NCBI RefSeq assembly: GCF_025971945.1
Contig: NZ_JAPDHW010000003.1
Location: forward strand, 1-64,000
Length of the DNA stretch: 64,000 nt
Reading direction: 5' to 3'
Source of the DNA: Chryseobacterium kimseyorum
GTDB taxonomy: Bacteria; Bacteroidota; Bacteroidia; Flavobacteriales; Weeksellaceae
Shown: positions 52,047 through 61,272 of the stretch, in pieces
Numbering within the stretch: position 1 is the stretch's first letter
Layout: the number at the start of each line of letters is the position of its first letter
Made by a program: the position numbers and the translations under genes
Notes under the pieces: model-generated
The model's database searches: none
Told to the model about the DNA's origin: nothing
Seen by the model: only the letters and a program-made list of their open reading frames with translations

Positions 52047-53957
52047 ATGAGTAATAAACAAACAGCACTTTTTGAAGACAGATTTTTGGAATCTTTTGTG
52101 GGTAAGGGTATAATTTCTGACCCAAAAATTGCAATTATCGAACTAATTGCAAATGCGTGGGATGCTGCTTCTACACGGGTTGAAATCACGTGGCCCGTTC
52201 AAGATGGTGACAATTTTTCTATTTATGATAACGGACACGGTATGACTGAATCGCAGTTTAACAAACGATTTAGGACATTGGCCTATGATAGAAATAAGGA
52301 ACAAGGAAGTTATGCTGAAGTTCCGACTGACCATAAGTCATCAATAGGTAAAAGACCAACTTTTGGAAGAAATGGTAAAGGTCGCCTTTCAGGCTTTGCA
52401 TTTGGTGAATTTTTCCAAGTAAAAACGTGGAAAGAAAATAAAGAAGTTCATTACAAAGTGTTTTCTGACAACACTAATATTTTAGCATTTCAAAAAATAG
52501 GTGAAGTAATTAAAGAAGGTCATGGAACTCAAATTTTTGTAAATAATGCGATCAAACCGCAAATTAGTTTTGAACAAATCAAAATTGAAATTGGAATGCG
52601 TTTTATGACTGATCCTCATTTTGAAGTTATTATAAATGGCGAGAAAATTTCTTTCCTTGATGTCCCTGAAGAAAATATTGATGAAATAGCAGTTGAAATA
52701 GATGGTCTTGGTAATATACCCATAACAGTAATTGATGTAAAAGATACCGACAAATCAACGCAACAACACGGTATAGCTTGGCATGTGAAAAACCGCTTAG
52801 TAGGCGAATGCACTTGGAAAGGTAGCGGAAATGAGCATTTGCTTGATGGTAGAAGGATTGTCGCTAAAAGATATATTTTTATTGTAAAAGCTGATTGCCT
52901 CGAAAAAGCAGTTACTCCCGATTGGACAGCTTTTTTTCAAAATGATAGTAACTATAAAAAGGTCTTTCCCATAGTTCAAGAAAAGATTAAGGATTATATT
53001 CTTGACTTATATAAAGAAAATAGAGCAGAAACATTCAAAGAAATCGAGAATGTTACCAAACCAATTTTGAAAAATATCGGCTTAGTAGGAAGGGAAAGAT
53101 GGGAAATATTTATTACTACCGTTCAAGAAGAATGCCCATCTATTTCTCAGAATGATTTAGAAAAGGTGGGAAAATTACTAGCTAATTTAGAACAGACTGA
53201 TTCTAAATATAATTTGATAGGAATATTGGCTAGTTCTACTCCGGAAGAACTAGAGAATTTAAATAATGTGCTGAAAAAATGGAATATTAATCTTGCTAAA
53301 GTTGTTCTTGACGAAGTAGAGTATAGAATGAGATTAGTAGAGAAATTACAAAGTCGTGTGATTAATAGTTTAACAGACGAAGTACACGATCTACAACCAT
53401 TATTTCAGCGTGGGCTTTGGATATTTGGTCCCGAATATGAAACGATTGAGTACACTTCGAATGTTGGAATGACAAAAGTAATTCAAGACCTTTTCGGAAA
53501 AGATTTTAAAGGAACCAGAATTAGACCAGATTTCGCAATTTTAAGAGATAGTTCAGTTGGTCTCTATAGTTTTCCATTTTATGATGAGGATGGTGGTGAA
53601 GTTGGTGTTGACAGAATGACAATAGTGGAATTGAAAAAGCCCGGAGTACCATTGGGAAATGAAGAAGTTAATCAGTCTTGGAAATACGTAAAAGAGTTAC
53701 TTGACAGGGGATTGCTTCTGAAAAAATCAAAAGTTATTTGTTTTGTCCTAGGTTCAGAATTAGTTCCATTTGAAGCCGAGAAAACTACTAAAATGGATGG
53801 TCAAGTAATTATTCAACCATTGTCATATGACACAGTGATGAAAAGAGCAAAAAGCAGACTTCTGAACCTATTTGACAAAGTGAAAAACGCTCCATACTTG
53901 GAAGACAGTAGAATAAAAGAGTACTTGCGTGAAAAGGAACAAGGTGAGTTATTCTAG
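52047..53957 (+). CDS. GHKL ATPase fused to a PD-(D/E)XK-like nuclease
   Basis: 636 residues. The Bergerat-fold ATPase (about 15-190) shows the N box IELIANAWDA, G1 YDNGHGMTE and G2 GRNGKGRLSGFAFGE. A middle transducer-like part follows. The C-terminal domain (about 485-600) has RIRPDFAILRD and MTIVELKKPG, i.e. D ... ExK of a PD-(D/E)XK nuclease. Such MORC/Hsp90-like ATPase-nuclease fusions are predicted restriction-type effectors. It is the only gene of its unit, behind repeat copy 2. Confidence 0.82.
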   Translation: MSNKQTALFEDRFLESFVGKGIISDPKIAIIELIANAWDAASTRVEITWPVQDGDNFSIYDNGHGMTESQFNKRFRTLAYDRNKEQGSYAEVPTDHKSSIGKRPTFGRNGKGRLSGFAFGEFFQVKTWKENKEVHYKVFSDNTNILAFQKIGEVIKEGHGTQIFVNNAIKPQISFEQIKIEIGMRFMTDPHFEVIINGEKISFLDVPEENIDEIAVEIDGLGNIPITVIDVKDTDKSTQQHGIAWHVKNRLVGECTWKGSGNEHLLDGRRIVAKRYIFIVKADCLEKAVTPDWTAFFQNDSNYKKVFPIVQEKIKDYILDLYKENRAETFKEIENVTKPILKNIGLVGRERWEIFITTVQEECPSISQNDLEKVGKLLANLEQTDSKYNLIGILASSTPEELENLNNVLKKWNINLAKVVLDEVEYRMRLVEKLQSRVINSLTDEVHDLQPLFQRGLWIFGPEYETIEYTSNVGMTKVIQDLFGKDFKGTRIRPDFAILRDSSVGLYSFPFYDEDGGEVGVDRMTIVELKKPGVPLGNEEVNQSWKYVKELLDRGLLLKKSKVICFVLGSELVPFEAEKTTKMDGQVIIQPLSYDTVMKRAKSRLLNLFDKVKNAPYLEDSRIKEYLREKEQGELF

Positions 53958-54308
53958 AATACCGATGCCTAACAGACCCTGTTCAAAATCGCTGATTATT
54001 TTGTTAACTAAATAAATACTTCTATTATTTTTTAATTTTTGCCGACATTAAAGCTGTTCAAACATCCACATTCGGGTAGCTAATCTTCAAAACTTTAACT
54101 CACAGCCCATAAAAGTTGTCTGATGAAAATCGGGTGGCAAAAATGCAATTTCTTCCTGTGGTCGAAAACGCATTTTTGCATATATAGAGCAACACCATTT
54201 TAAAACAATCCTCCCATATTCTATTCCTAATGTTTAAAAAAAGGTTGCGTTTTTTCAATTTTTCCTTGAAAAAGTATTATTTTAGTGAACAATAAAAACT
54301 AATATTTT
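53958..54308. other. Gap with a 10-bp inverted repeat and an oriT-like string
   Basis: 351 bases without a gene. GCAAAAATGC and GCATTTTTGC (54137-54146 and 54170-54179) flank ATTTCTTCCTGTGGTC (54148-54163), a 15/16 copy of the string before mobC. The remainder is A/T-rich and holds nothing I can name. Confidence 0.5.
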
Positions 54309-55097
54309 ATGGAAGAAATTGAACTTTTAAAAGTTTTCAATGATAGAATTATTGAAATTTATAAAGAAAATAATTTGGTATCAATCTCAGGAAAAGACGG
54401 TAGTTTAAATTTACCTAATGGCAAACCATTGCTTTCTTGGAGCAATAGTATAACTAGGCACAGAAACTGTGCTTTTGAAACCGCCAGAATTAATTATCAT
54501 CAGCTAATCGATGATTTGATGTTTATATCAGATGAACTAGTCTATTTTACGGCACATCTATTTTTATACCGTGAATATATTAATGATCCCCTAAAAGATG
54601 CACAGAAGACTGATGGTGGTCAGACTTATTATCCTGTCTTCACTAATTTTCCAGGTAAGCGATATGCTATGTATCTTAATGTTTGCTATGAAAAAGTTTA
54701 TAATTATTGGGACAGGATTGGAGATTTAATTGCTTCTTTTTTTCCCGATGATTTTACTGGGAATATTTATTTTTCAAATGTGATAAGAGATTTACGTGGA
54801 GCCTACGATGGAAATGATGATTTCGATTGGCTATCTGATTTTGCATCAACTATATTCAAAGATTACAACGCCAATAGAATTAAAACCGTACATACCATTT
54901 CACATAGTACAGAAAATAAATGGAAGCAGTTAGGTCAAGTGGCTGATGAAGCTAAAACCAGAGAGCTGTCGGAGAAGATTCTAAGTTATCCTGAAGAGTT
55001 TAAAAAAATGGCAGACTTAAGTATAGAAGGTTTAATTAGAACACTAAACTTTCTTGAGTCTGTAAATAAGGATAAAGGTTATCAATGCCCGCAGTAG
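54309..55097 (+). CDS. HEPN-like (Cthe_2314-type) protein
   Basis: 262 residues, mainly helical. The order of motifs (FETARINYHQLIDDLMFISDEL, then YEKVYNYWDRIGDLI, then SNVIRDLRGAYDGN, then an R-x(n)-H with VHTISHSTENKWK) recalls the Cthe_2314-like HEPN family, whose members are found in defence loci. The active Rx4-6H site is not certain here. It converges on a broken gene with a shared terminator. Confidence 0.5.
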   Translation: MEEIELLKVFNDRIIEIYKENNLVSISGKDGSLNLPNGKPLLSWSNSITRHRNCAFETARINYHQLIDDLMFISDELVYFTAHLFLYREYINDPLKDAQKTDGGQTYYPVFTNFPGKRYAMYLNVCYEKVYNYWDRIGDLIASFFPDDFTGNIYFSNVIRDLRGAYDGNDDFDWLSDFASTIFKDYNANRIKTVHTISHSTENKWKQLGQVADEAKTRELSEKILSYPEEFKKMADLSIEGLIRTLNFLESVNKDKGYQCPQ

Positions 55098-55099
55098 AG

Positions 55100-55129
55100 A
55101 AAAAATGTTGCCCGATGGCAACATTTTTT
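55100..55129. terminator. Bidirectional terminator
   Basis: AAAAAATGTTGCC and GGCAACATTTTTT form a perfect 13-bp stem with a CGAT loop. It ends both the HEPN-like gene and the broken gene on the other strand. Confidence 0.92.
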
Positions 55130-56027
55130 ATTTAAATGAAAGTTCATAATTGAAATCAACTTCGTATCTGGTTTTTTCATCAATACTTTCAAATCTTTGC
55201 GCAACCTCAGGAAATTTGTTAACAATGTTTTTTATCATTATATTGGTCATTAGATAAGAATAAAAAAGCATCAGGTAAAGATTTTCCTGCATATATTGAT
55301 TATCCATAAGATGCTTTGTCTCTTTTAATTGGAGAGCGAGAATTCCTTAAGAATGAGCGTAAATTGATGCAGTGTAATAAATTTTTGAAAAGACTCCACC
55401 TTTGGCAAACTTAGATTCTTTAAAAAGGGTATCCCAAGTTTTGAACAGCTTTCCGCTCCCAGTTTCCAAAAGACTCTTCTGCTGTTTTTCCGACAAGAAT
55501 TTGAAATTCTCATTGTTTTTAATACTTTCTCTTAACATATTAATTTCTGCCACTTCGTTATCAGTTTGTTCTTGATTATAGGTTTTTGACTCGGCAAAAA
55601 CCGTCCTTCTTAACATCATAGAAGACATTATCCAAGACTGAAACCTTAATTTTTGTTCGTCCTCTAATTGTGTATTGACATATAGGTGCTGATACATCAG
55701 CAACGACTCATACTGAGACCTCATTATGGTGATTATAGATGAGATATCTAAAAATTTTATATGAGAAGCTTTATTGTTAAAAAATCTTGATTCTATCGGA
55801 TGGCCTTCAGACAGCTTTAAAACACTAAGATTTTGTAGATGAAATTTTATGATCAATTGTTCAGAATACACATCTTTCTCCTGAAGTTGTACATTTTTTT
55901 CAGCTAATATTTCGTGGAGGTAAATTAGTAAATCTGTATTCTCAAACAACTTTTTCTTTATCGCCACTGTATTCCTTTTTTCATACAACGAAAGCAGTTC
56001 AATTGCCCATAAATCCTTTTGATCCAT
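55128..56027 (-). pseudogene. Unknown helical protein interrupted by one stop codon
   Basis: The frame from 56027 runs for 226 codons to a TAA at 55347-55349 (YAHS-stop) and then stays open in the same frame for 72 more codons to a second TAA at 55128-55130, right at the terminator. The second part reads GILALQLKETKHLMDNQY ... and ends NYELSFK. The natural protein thus had about 298 residues. It is helical and contains MRSQYESLLMYQHLY, which suggests a DUF5677-like type. No function can be given. Confidence 0.65.
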
Positions 56028-56156
56028 TTTGTTTTATTGTTTTTTAGTTTTCTAATTCTATTATTTCAAAATCGTTTCGTTTTCTGTTTTCAAAATTAGA
56101 AATCCTGTTTCAGCTCAAAAAAATCTTTTTATTTTCTTAAAAATTATTTCCGGTAC

Positions 56157-56290
56157 TGGGCAGCATTTTTTATTGGAAAGAGAGTTTGTAGCTGAAGTCA
56201 ACCTCATATTTGGTTTTTCATCAATACTCGTATTCTGCCACCACTTCTGGAAATTAATTGACAATATGATCGCCAGCACAATTTTATAAT
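56157..56290 (-). pseudogene. Remnant of a second copy of the same gene's 3' end
   Basis: The segment matches 55115-55250 with many changes: it begins in the terminator arm (GGCAGCATTTTTTATTGG), and on the minus strand encodes SIDEKP and, after a frameshift, YEVDFSYKLSF, close to SIDEKTRYEVDFNYELSF of the gene before it. The rest of that copy is gone. Other parts of the 550-base gap (56028-56577) hold only small palindromes and a promoter-like box. Confidence 0.6.
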
Positions 56291-56495
56291 ATAATCTTAA
56301 TAACTCACCTAATTGAAGTTGGTTAATTGAAAATATTCTTTGAAATATTTATTATTGATAGCAATATCTATATTATTCTGAAAAGAAGCTGTATTTACTA
56401 ACAGATATTTTTTATCATCAAAGTTGATTCTAAAAATATTTTTGTAAAAATTCAAATTTACCATAAGTGCGTAAAATTATTGCGCACTTTGCTTG

Positions 56496-56503
56496 TAATT
56501 TTG
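56496..56503 (+). promoter_or_regulatory. -7 box TAATTTTG before the AAA-HEPN gene
   Basis: TAATTTTG matches TAnnTTTG 74 bases before ATG 56578. A small hairpin (GTGCG / CGCAC, 56467-56487) lies just upstream. Confidence 0.45.
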
Positions 56504-56577
56504 CTTCAAAATTTAAACTCATTAGTAATAGCTTAAGTTTTTTAGCTATTCTTAATAATTAACAAAAAAATAAAACT

Positions 56578-58905
56578 ATGAAACTAATTGACATTCTCGG
56601 ACTGAAAAATTTTAGAATTTTCGACAACATTACGGGATTTAAGGAAGAATTATCTGCTATTAATTTATTCACTGGTGCAAACAATTCGGGAAAAAGTTCT
56701 GTAATAAAATCTTTACAGATGTTGAAAAATAGCATTAAAGAAAATCAAAATGTATTTGATTTAGACTTAAGTCTGCAAGAGCACCTACTGGGAGATTTTG
56801 ATAATGTACTACACGATAAAGAAAATAAATCGGTTGAAACTTCTATTCCATTTGCATTTCTCGGATTATCTAACTTATATATATCCCTAACATTTCATAT
56901 TCCTGATGCTCGCGACAATTATAAAGCAAAACTTAGAGGAATTAAAGTGATAGACAGTCAAGACAGTGCAGTCTTGTTCTCATTTTTTTACCGTGATGTT
57001 ACCACAGAAGAAAATAATGAAGATATTGAAATATTTGAGAAAAGAAGCAGAGAGTCAGCCAGTAAAGCAAAAAGCAGGGAGTCTTACACTTTGCAAGAGC
57101 AGATTTTTGCACAAGAAGATTACCCTTTCCCCTCATTTTATAATCCTTTAATGGGCTATGTAGAATGGCAGATTAATTTTGGTAAACTGAAAGCGAAATT
57201 AAATGAAGTAGAAGAGTTTTACCAATTTTATCTTGAAAATAAAAACAAATATAGGTGGTTGGAGAAAATGGATGAGGTCGCTTACAATGGTCATATGAAT
57301 TTTGTTCCGTCCATTCTCATAAAATCAATCAAAGGCGAGATTGAAATTAATGAGTGGAATACATTTGCTAACTCCTTGCCGGATGAAATTATAAGTGATA
57401 AATCTGATGTTAGAGAAATCGATTTTGAAACAGATGATTTTGCTCCAGCTCCAGAAATTGCTGAAGTTCTCTACTCAAAATCACTAGATATATTACGAAG
57501 CAAATTCAAATGGGAGACTACTGAAGAAAACGAGACCATTAAACATAATGTTATAGAAAATTGTTTTAAAAATACTTGGAAAAGTTTAGTACAAAGAATT
57601 TCAACAATCAATTATTTATCCACAGTTAAAGAACAAAATTCTAGAGTTTACAGTACAGCAAGTAATTCTCCGTTTGTAAACTTACTGAAGGAGTATGATA
57701 AATATGAAGTTTATCATTCCAGGTTTCTGAATGAATACCTCCAAAAATTTGACATAGGTAAAAGAATCAATGTTAACTATCAGTTAAAGTATCAAATGAT
57801 TTCAATTTCTATTACAACATTCGATGATTTTGAGCGTGATTTGGTTGATTTTGGTTACGGTATTAAGCAACTAATTTTAATTCTTATCCAAATCAGCATT
57901 TTGGCAGAAAGAAATAAGATTACGAGAGAGGAATATCATGATGAACATGGTTCGGTTATGGTTGATTACTATAACCCAAGTCTTCTAATTATAGAAGAAC
58001 CGGAGGCAAACCTTCACCCTAAATGGCAATCCTTGTTAGCTGAGATGTTTGAAAGAGCTAATCAAAATTTTAAAATACAATTGGTGATCGAAACACACAG
58101 TGAATATCTTATTCGTAAATTCCAAACCTTAGTTGCAGAAAAAAAATTGGATGGTAACAAAGTGAAAATCTTTTATCTGCGAAATAAACGAAACGCCGGC
58201 GATTTACCGCAGATGTCAAGTTTAAATATCGATCAGGATGGAAGTATTGACTATAAGGTTTTCGATAGTGGATTTTTTGATGAATCTAATAATCTAGAAT
58301 TAAGTCTTTTAAATATTCAGCGTGACCAATTTTTTGATGATTTTAAAAAGCTGAAGATTAGTGAAGAGGAAAATGAAAATAAAATCACGGAATTAGAATC
58401 AAGAATTGATGAATATACTAATAAGTTTGATTCGCAGTTTTCCAGAAGAGAAATTGGTTTCCTGTTCAACACTTCAAAGCTTGAAGTAAAGACTGTCGAT
58501 TATTTGGTGTCAGGACAATTATTGCTAGGACTAATTGAGGATGGTAGTGATTTTTCACCTGCAATGCTACAATTTGGGAGGGCTGTAGAGTATGAACTCA
58601 AACAATTATTCCCGGGCATTTTAGATCCACTTCGTCACACTATAGGAGCAATGCAAAGCCATTTATTACGCTTTACAAATCAACAAGGTGAATACGCTGC
58701 TCGTAACGGAACATCGGCACTTGAGATAGCTTTGAACAGCAGATTCCATCATCCTGAAAATTTAAGAACTAATTTGATTGAGAATATTCGTGTTGGCAGA
58801 AATGATGCAGCGCATTCAGGTACTATTCATAACAAACAAGATGCGGAGACTTATTTGGTCGATGTTCAGGAATTTTTAGAAAGTTTAACTAATGAGAGAA
58901 AATAA
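56578..58905 (+). CDS. RecF/OLD-like AAA ATPase with C-terminal HEPN-type domain
   Basis: 775 residues. Walker A is FTGANNSGKSSVIKSL (about 33-45); the ABC-type signature is near VDFGYGIKQLILI, Walker B is LLIIEEPEANLHP, and the switch His is in VIETHSEYLI. In place of the OLD toprim domain, the C-terminal 120 residues are helical and end RVGRNDAAHSGTIHNKQDAETYLVDVQEFLESL, with RNDAAH matching the Rx4H HEPN RNase site. It is thus a predicted ATPase that releases an RNase on infection. Single gene with a strong terminator. Confidence 0.75.
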   Translation: MKLIDILGLKNFRIFDNITGFKEELSAINLFTGANNSGKSSVIKSLQMLKNSIKENQNVFDLDLSLQEHLLGDFDNVLHDKENKSVETSIPFAFLGLSNLYISLTFHIPDARDNYKAKLRGIKVIDSQDSAVLFSFFYRDVTTEENNEDIEIFEKRSRESASKAKSRESYTLQEQIFAQEDYPFPSFYNPLMGYVEWQINFGKLKAKLNEVEEFYQFYLENKNKYRWLEKMDEVAYNGHMNFVPSILIKSIKGEIEINEWNTFANSLPDEIISDKSDVREIDFETDDFAPAPEIAEVLYSKSLDILRSKFKWETTEENETIKHNVIENCFKNTWKSLVQRISTINYLSTVKEQNSRVYSTASNSPFVNLLKEYDKYEVYHSRFLNEYLQKFDIGKRINVNYQLKYQMISISITTFDDFERDLVDFGYGIKQLILILIQISILAERNKITREEYHDEHGSVMVDYYNPSLLIIEEPEANLHPKWQSLLAEMFERANQNFKIQLVIETHSEYLIRKFQTLVAEKKLDGNKVKIFYLRNKRNAGDLPQMSSLNIDQDGSIDYKVFDSGFFDESNNLELSLLNIQRDQFFDDFKKLKISEEENENKITELESRIDEYTNKFDSQFSRREIGFLFNTSKLEVKTVDYLVSGQLLLGLIEDGSDFSPAMLQFGRAVEYELKQLFPGILDPLRHTIGAMQSHLLRFTNQQGEYAARNGTSALEIALNSRFHHPENLRTNLIENIRVGRNDAAHSGTIHNKQDAETYLVDVQEFLESLTNERK

Positions 58906-58940
58906 TTTGATTTCTTTTCGATTATAACAAAAAAGTTAAA

Positions 58941-58974
58941 AAAAATCCCAAGCCAATTTTGGCTTGGGATTTTT
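58941..58974 (+). terminator. Terminator of the AAA-HEPN gene
   Basis: A perfect 14-bp stem (58941-58954 with 58961-58974) with T-run and A-run flanks. Confidence 0.93.
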
Positions 58975-59381
58975 AGTCAGAGTTTAAACTTTTGTCGTTT
59001 TTGTATTAAAAAATATCAGTAGCCTTTTGATCCAAATTTTTTCTGGGTAGGTAGTGAATAATATTTTCAGTATTTATAAAAAAAATTCATAAAGTTGATC
59101 ACTGATGAAGGCTTAAAAACAATGAGTTAGTTTAAGAAAATTTATTATGACGGAGTATAGAATTGATAAGACATCTTGTCGATTATTCAAATCTTATACA
59201 TTGCTAAGAATTTTAGAAGATTTTAAGTTACTAAAACTTAAGTGAATTTTTAATCTCTTTACTTTTTCCCTTACTAAAAATCGTTAAAAACCTTTACCTT
59301 TATAGAATTGATTATTAAAATCTTTTTCTAATGCTTTAAACTGCAAAAAAAAAACGTTATAATCTGACACTTAATATTGAG

Positions 59382-59739
59382 ATGATCAAAGAAATCAGAT
59401 TCCAGTTGATAGAACTAGCAAGAGCAAAAACATCTGGGAGTTATTCTCAATTGAATAGTCAACTCCAGCTTGGATTGAACTTCAATAGTGCTTACGATAG
59501 AGATTTGATAGGATAATGGCTTGGCGAAGTTTCCCTACATGAATTTAAAAGGGTAGACCTCAATTAAGTACATTAATTATTCATAAATCACAAGATAGAG
59601 AGCAGGGTGATGGTTTTTATAAATTATGTGGAGAGTTATACTTAAAGAAGAGAAAGATTTTGAACTAAATAAAATGAAAGAATGCGACTCTTACTGGAAA
59701 GATTCTGATTATTATAAACAATTTAAAAACGACTATTAA
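59382..59739 (+). pseudogene. Broken gene of a small winged-helix-type protein
   Basis: ATG 59382 opens a frame (MIKEIRFQLIELARAKTSGS ...) that stops at 59487. Good coding continues in other frames: WLGEVSLHEFK, then GRPQLSTLIIHKSQDREQGDGFYKLCGELYL, then KDFELNKMKECDSYWKDSDYY to TAA 59737-59739. The RPxLSxLxxHK ... GxGFYxLxxEL pattern is a known small domain of unknown function in bacterial defence-type loci. At least two frameshifts and one stop break it. The stretch 58975-59381 before it is A/T-rich without features. Confidence 0.6.
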
Positions 59740-59741
59740 TC

Positions 59742-60035
59742 ATGGTAGAAACAACAAATTTTCAAAAATTTTTAGAGCATATTCTTGATATTGAATTTGA
59801 TGATGTCAATCAGCTATATGAGACAATCGCTTCAAAAGTCAATCATGGTCCGTTTAAATATGCGGAAAGAGGAGATGATATTTTAATTGAAAATACCACC
59901 AGTAATATCGCGCTTAAATTAACTTCCGAATTGGCAAAAAAAACTATTTTGGGACAACTAGATAGAGATTGGGGTGGGCCCACACAGGACGTTTTGGCAT
60001 ATTGGAGCTACTTGAGGGAATTAAAGAAGGATTAA
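59742..60035 (+). CDS. Small hypothetical protein near the MBL/STAND pair
   Basis: 97 residues, compact, with RGDDILIENTTSNIALKLTSELAKKTILGQLDRDWGG. It starts two bases behind the broken gene's stop. I recognise no family. Its place 170 bases before the MBL gene could make it a third component of that system. Confidence 0.5.
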   Translation: MVETTNFQKFLEHILDIEFDDVNQLYETIASKVNHGPFKYAERGDDILIENTTSNIALKLTSELAKKTILGQLDRDWGGPTQDVLAYWSYLRELKKD

Positions 60036-60205
60036 CCCACGATAATTTAATTTCTTACATTCATTTAGAACGAGATCATCAGTATGTTATGGTCTCGTTT
60101 TTATCTATTACTACTAAATTAAAAACTATCGCAATTTCCTGATAATTATATTAGGTTTAATCGGTGATTTATTTTTTTTTTAACAAATCAACTCTTATTT
60201 AAGTC

Positions 60206-61270
60206 ATGCAAAAAACACATCAAGTCAGTTTTCATTTTTTAGATGTAAATGGTGGAGATGCCATTCATATTAGATTTTTAGGAACAGATGGCAAATGGCA
60301 TAACATTTTAATAGATGGTGGATATGCTAAAGAATATAAAAATGCTTTTGGACCATTGATCAGAGAAATCGTAGAAGTTGGTGAAATCATCGATTATTGG
60401 ATTGTCAGCCATATTGATCAAGATCATATTGGAGCGGTACTAGGTTTTTTTAAAGATAAAAAAATTGAAAACAAAAAGGAAATAGTACAAAATTTTATTT
60501 TCAACTATTCACCTGAAAAAATTAATATTCCTAACGGAAAAATTTCTGTTAAAGAGGGAATTGATCTTCGTAATTTTCTTAAAATCAATGATATTCCCGC
60601 CATCAGTCCTATAAATACATCTACAGAATCATTGGATGTTTTTGGTTTAAAAATTACAATTCTCTCACCGAATCCTGAAAAGGAAGCTATAGCGACGGAG
60701 CTATGGAGAAAAAAAGAATTCAGCGGAAGAATTGGACGAAAAGCTTCTGAATCTGATCACAAAAAAAATATCAAGGATCTGGAGGGTATAAAATTTAACG
60801 AAGATGACGATCCCATTAATGGAAGTAGTATTGCTATTTTGGCAGAATTCCAAAGTATTAAAGCTTTGCTGCTTGCTGACAGTCATCCATCGGATATTAT
60901 AGATAGTCTTGATCATTTGACATATTCAAAAGATGCACCGTTAGCAGTCAATTTTATGCAACTCGCACATCACGGAAGTAAGGGCAACACAAATCCTAAA
61001 ATTTTAGAAATAGTAAAAACAAAAAATTACGTAGTAACGGGTAATGGTATTCATAACAGACATCCTGATAAAGAGACTCTTGTTCGATTGATTACTCGTG
61101 AAAACAAAGGATCAGAAATATTGAATATCTACTTTGTCTGTGACACTCCGGAATTAAGAGATATTTTTGGAGTGGATCAAAATCCCTTTAACAATCATAA
61201 GTTTAATTGTGAATATTCAAAATTAGGCGTAGAAAGCTACACATTGGCCTATTTACCTTTAAAAGATTAA
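60206..61270 (+). CDS. Metallo-beta-lactamase-fold hydrolase, AVAST type I-like
   Basis: 354 residues. The zinc-binding motif is VSHIDQDHIGAV (H69-x-D71-x-D73-H74), with later ligands in LLLADSHPSDI and LAHHGSKGNT, as in ComEC-type MBL domains. In AVAST type I defence systems an MBL-fold protein accompanies a protease-STAND ATPase, and such a gene starts here two bases behind its stop. It would act as a nuclease or phosphodiesterase effector or helper. An ordinary competence-type hydrolase is unlikely in this setting. Confidence 0.75.
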   Translation: MQKTHQVSFHFLDVNGGDAIHIRFLGTDGKWHNILIDGGYAKEYKNAFGPLIREIVEVGEIIDYWIVSHIDQDHIGAVLGFFKDKKIENKKEIVQNFIFNYSPEKINIPNGKISVKEGIDLRNFLKINDIPAISPINTSTESLDVFGLKITILSPNPEKEAIATELWRKKEFSGRIGRKASESDHKKNIKDLEGIKFNEDDDPINGSSIAILAEFQSIKALLLADSHPSDIIDSLDHLTYSKDAPLAVNFMQLAHHGSKGNTNPKILEIVKTKNYVVTGNGIHNRHPDKETLVRLITRENKGSEILNIYFVCDTPELRDIFGVDQNPFNNHKFNCEYSKLGVESYTLAYLPLKD

Positions 61271-61272
61271 GT

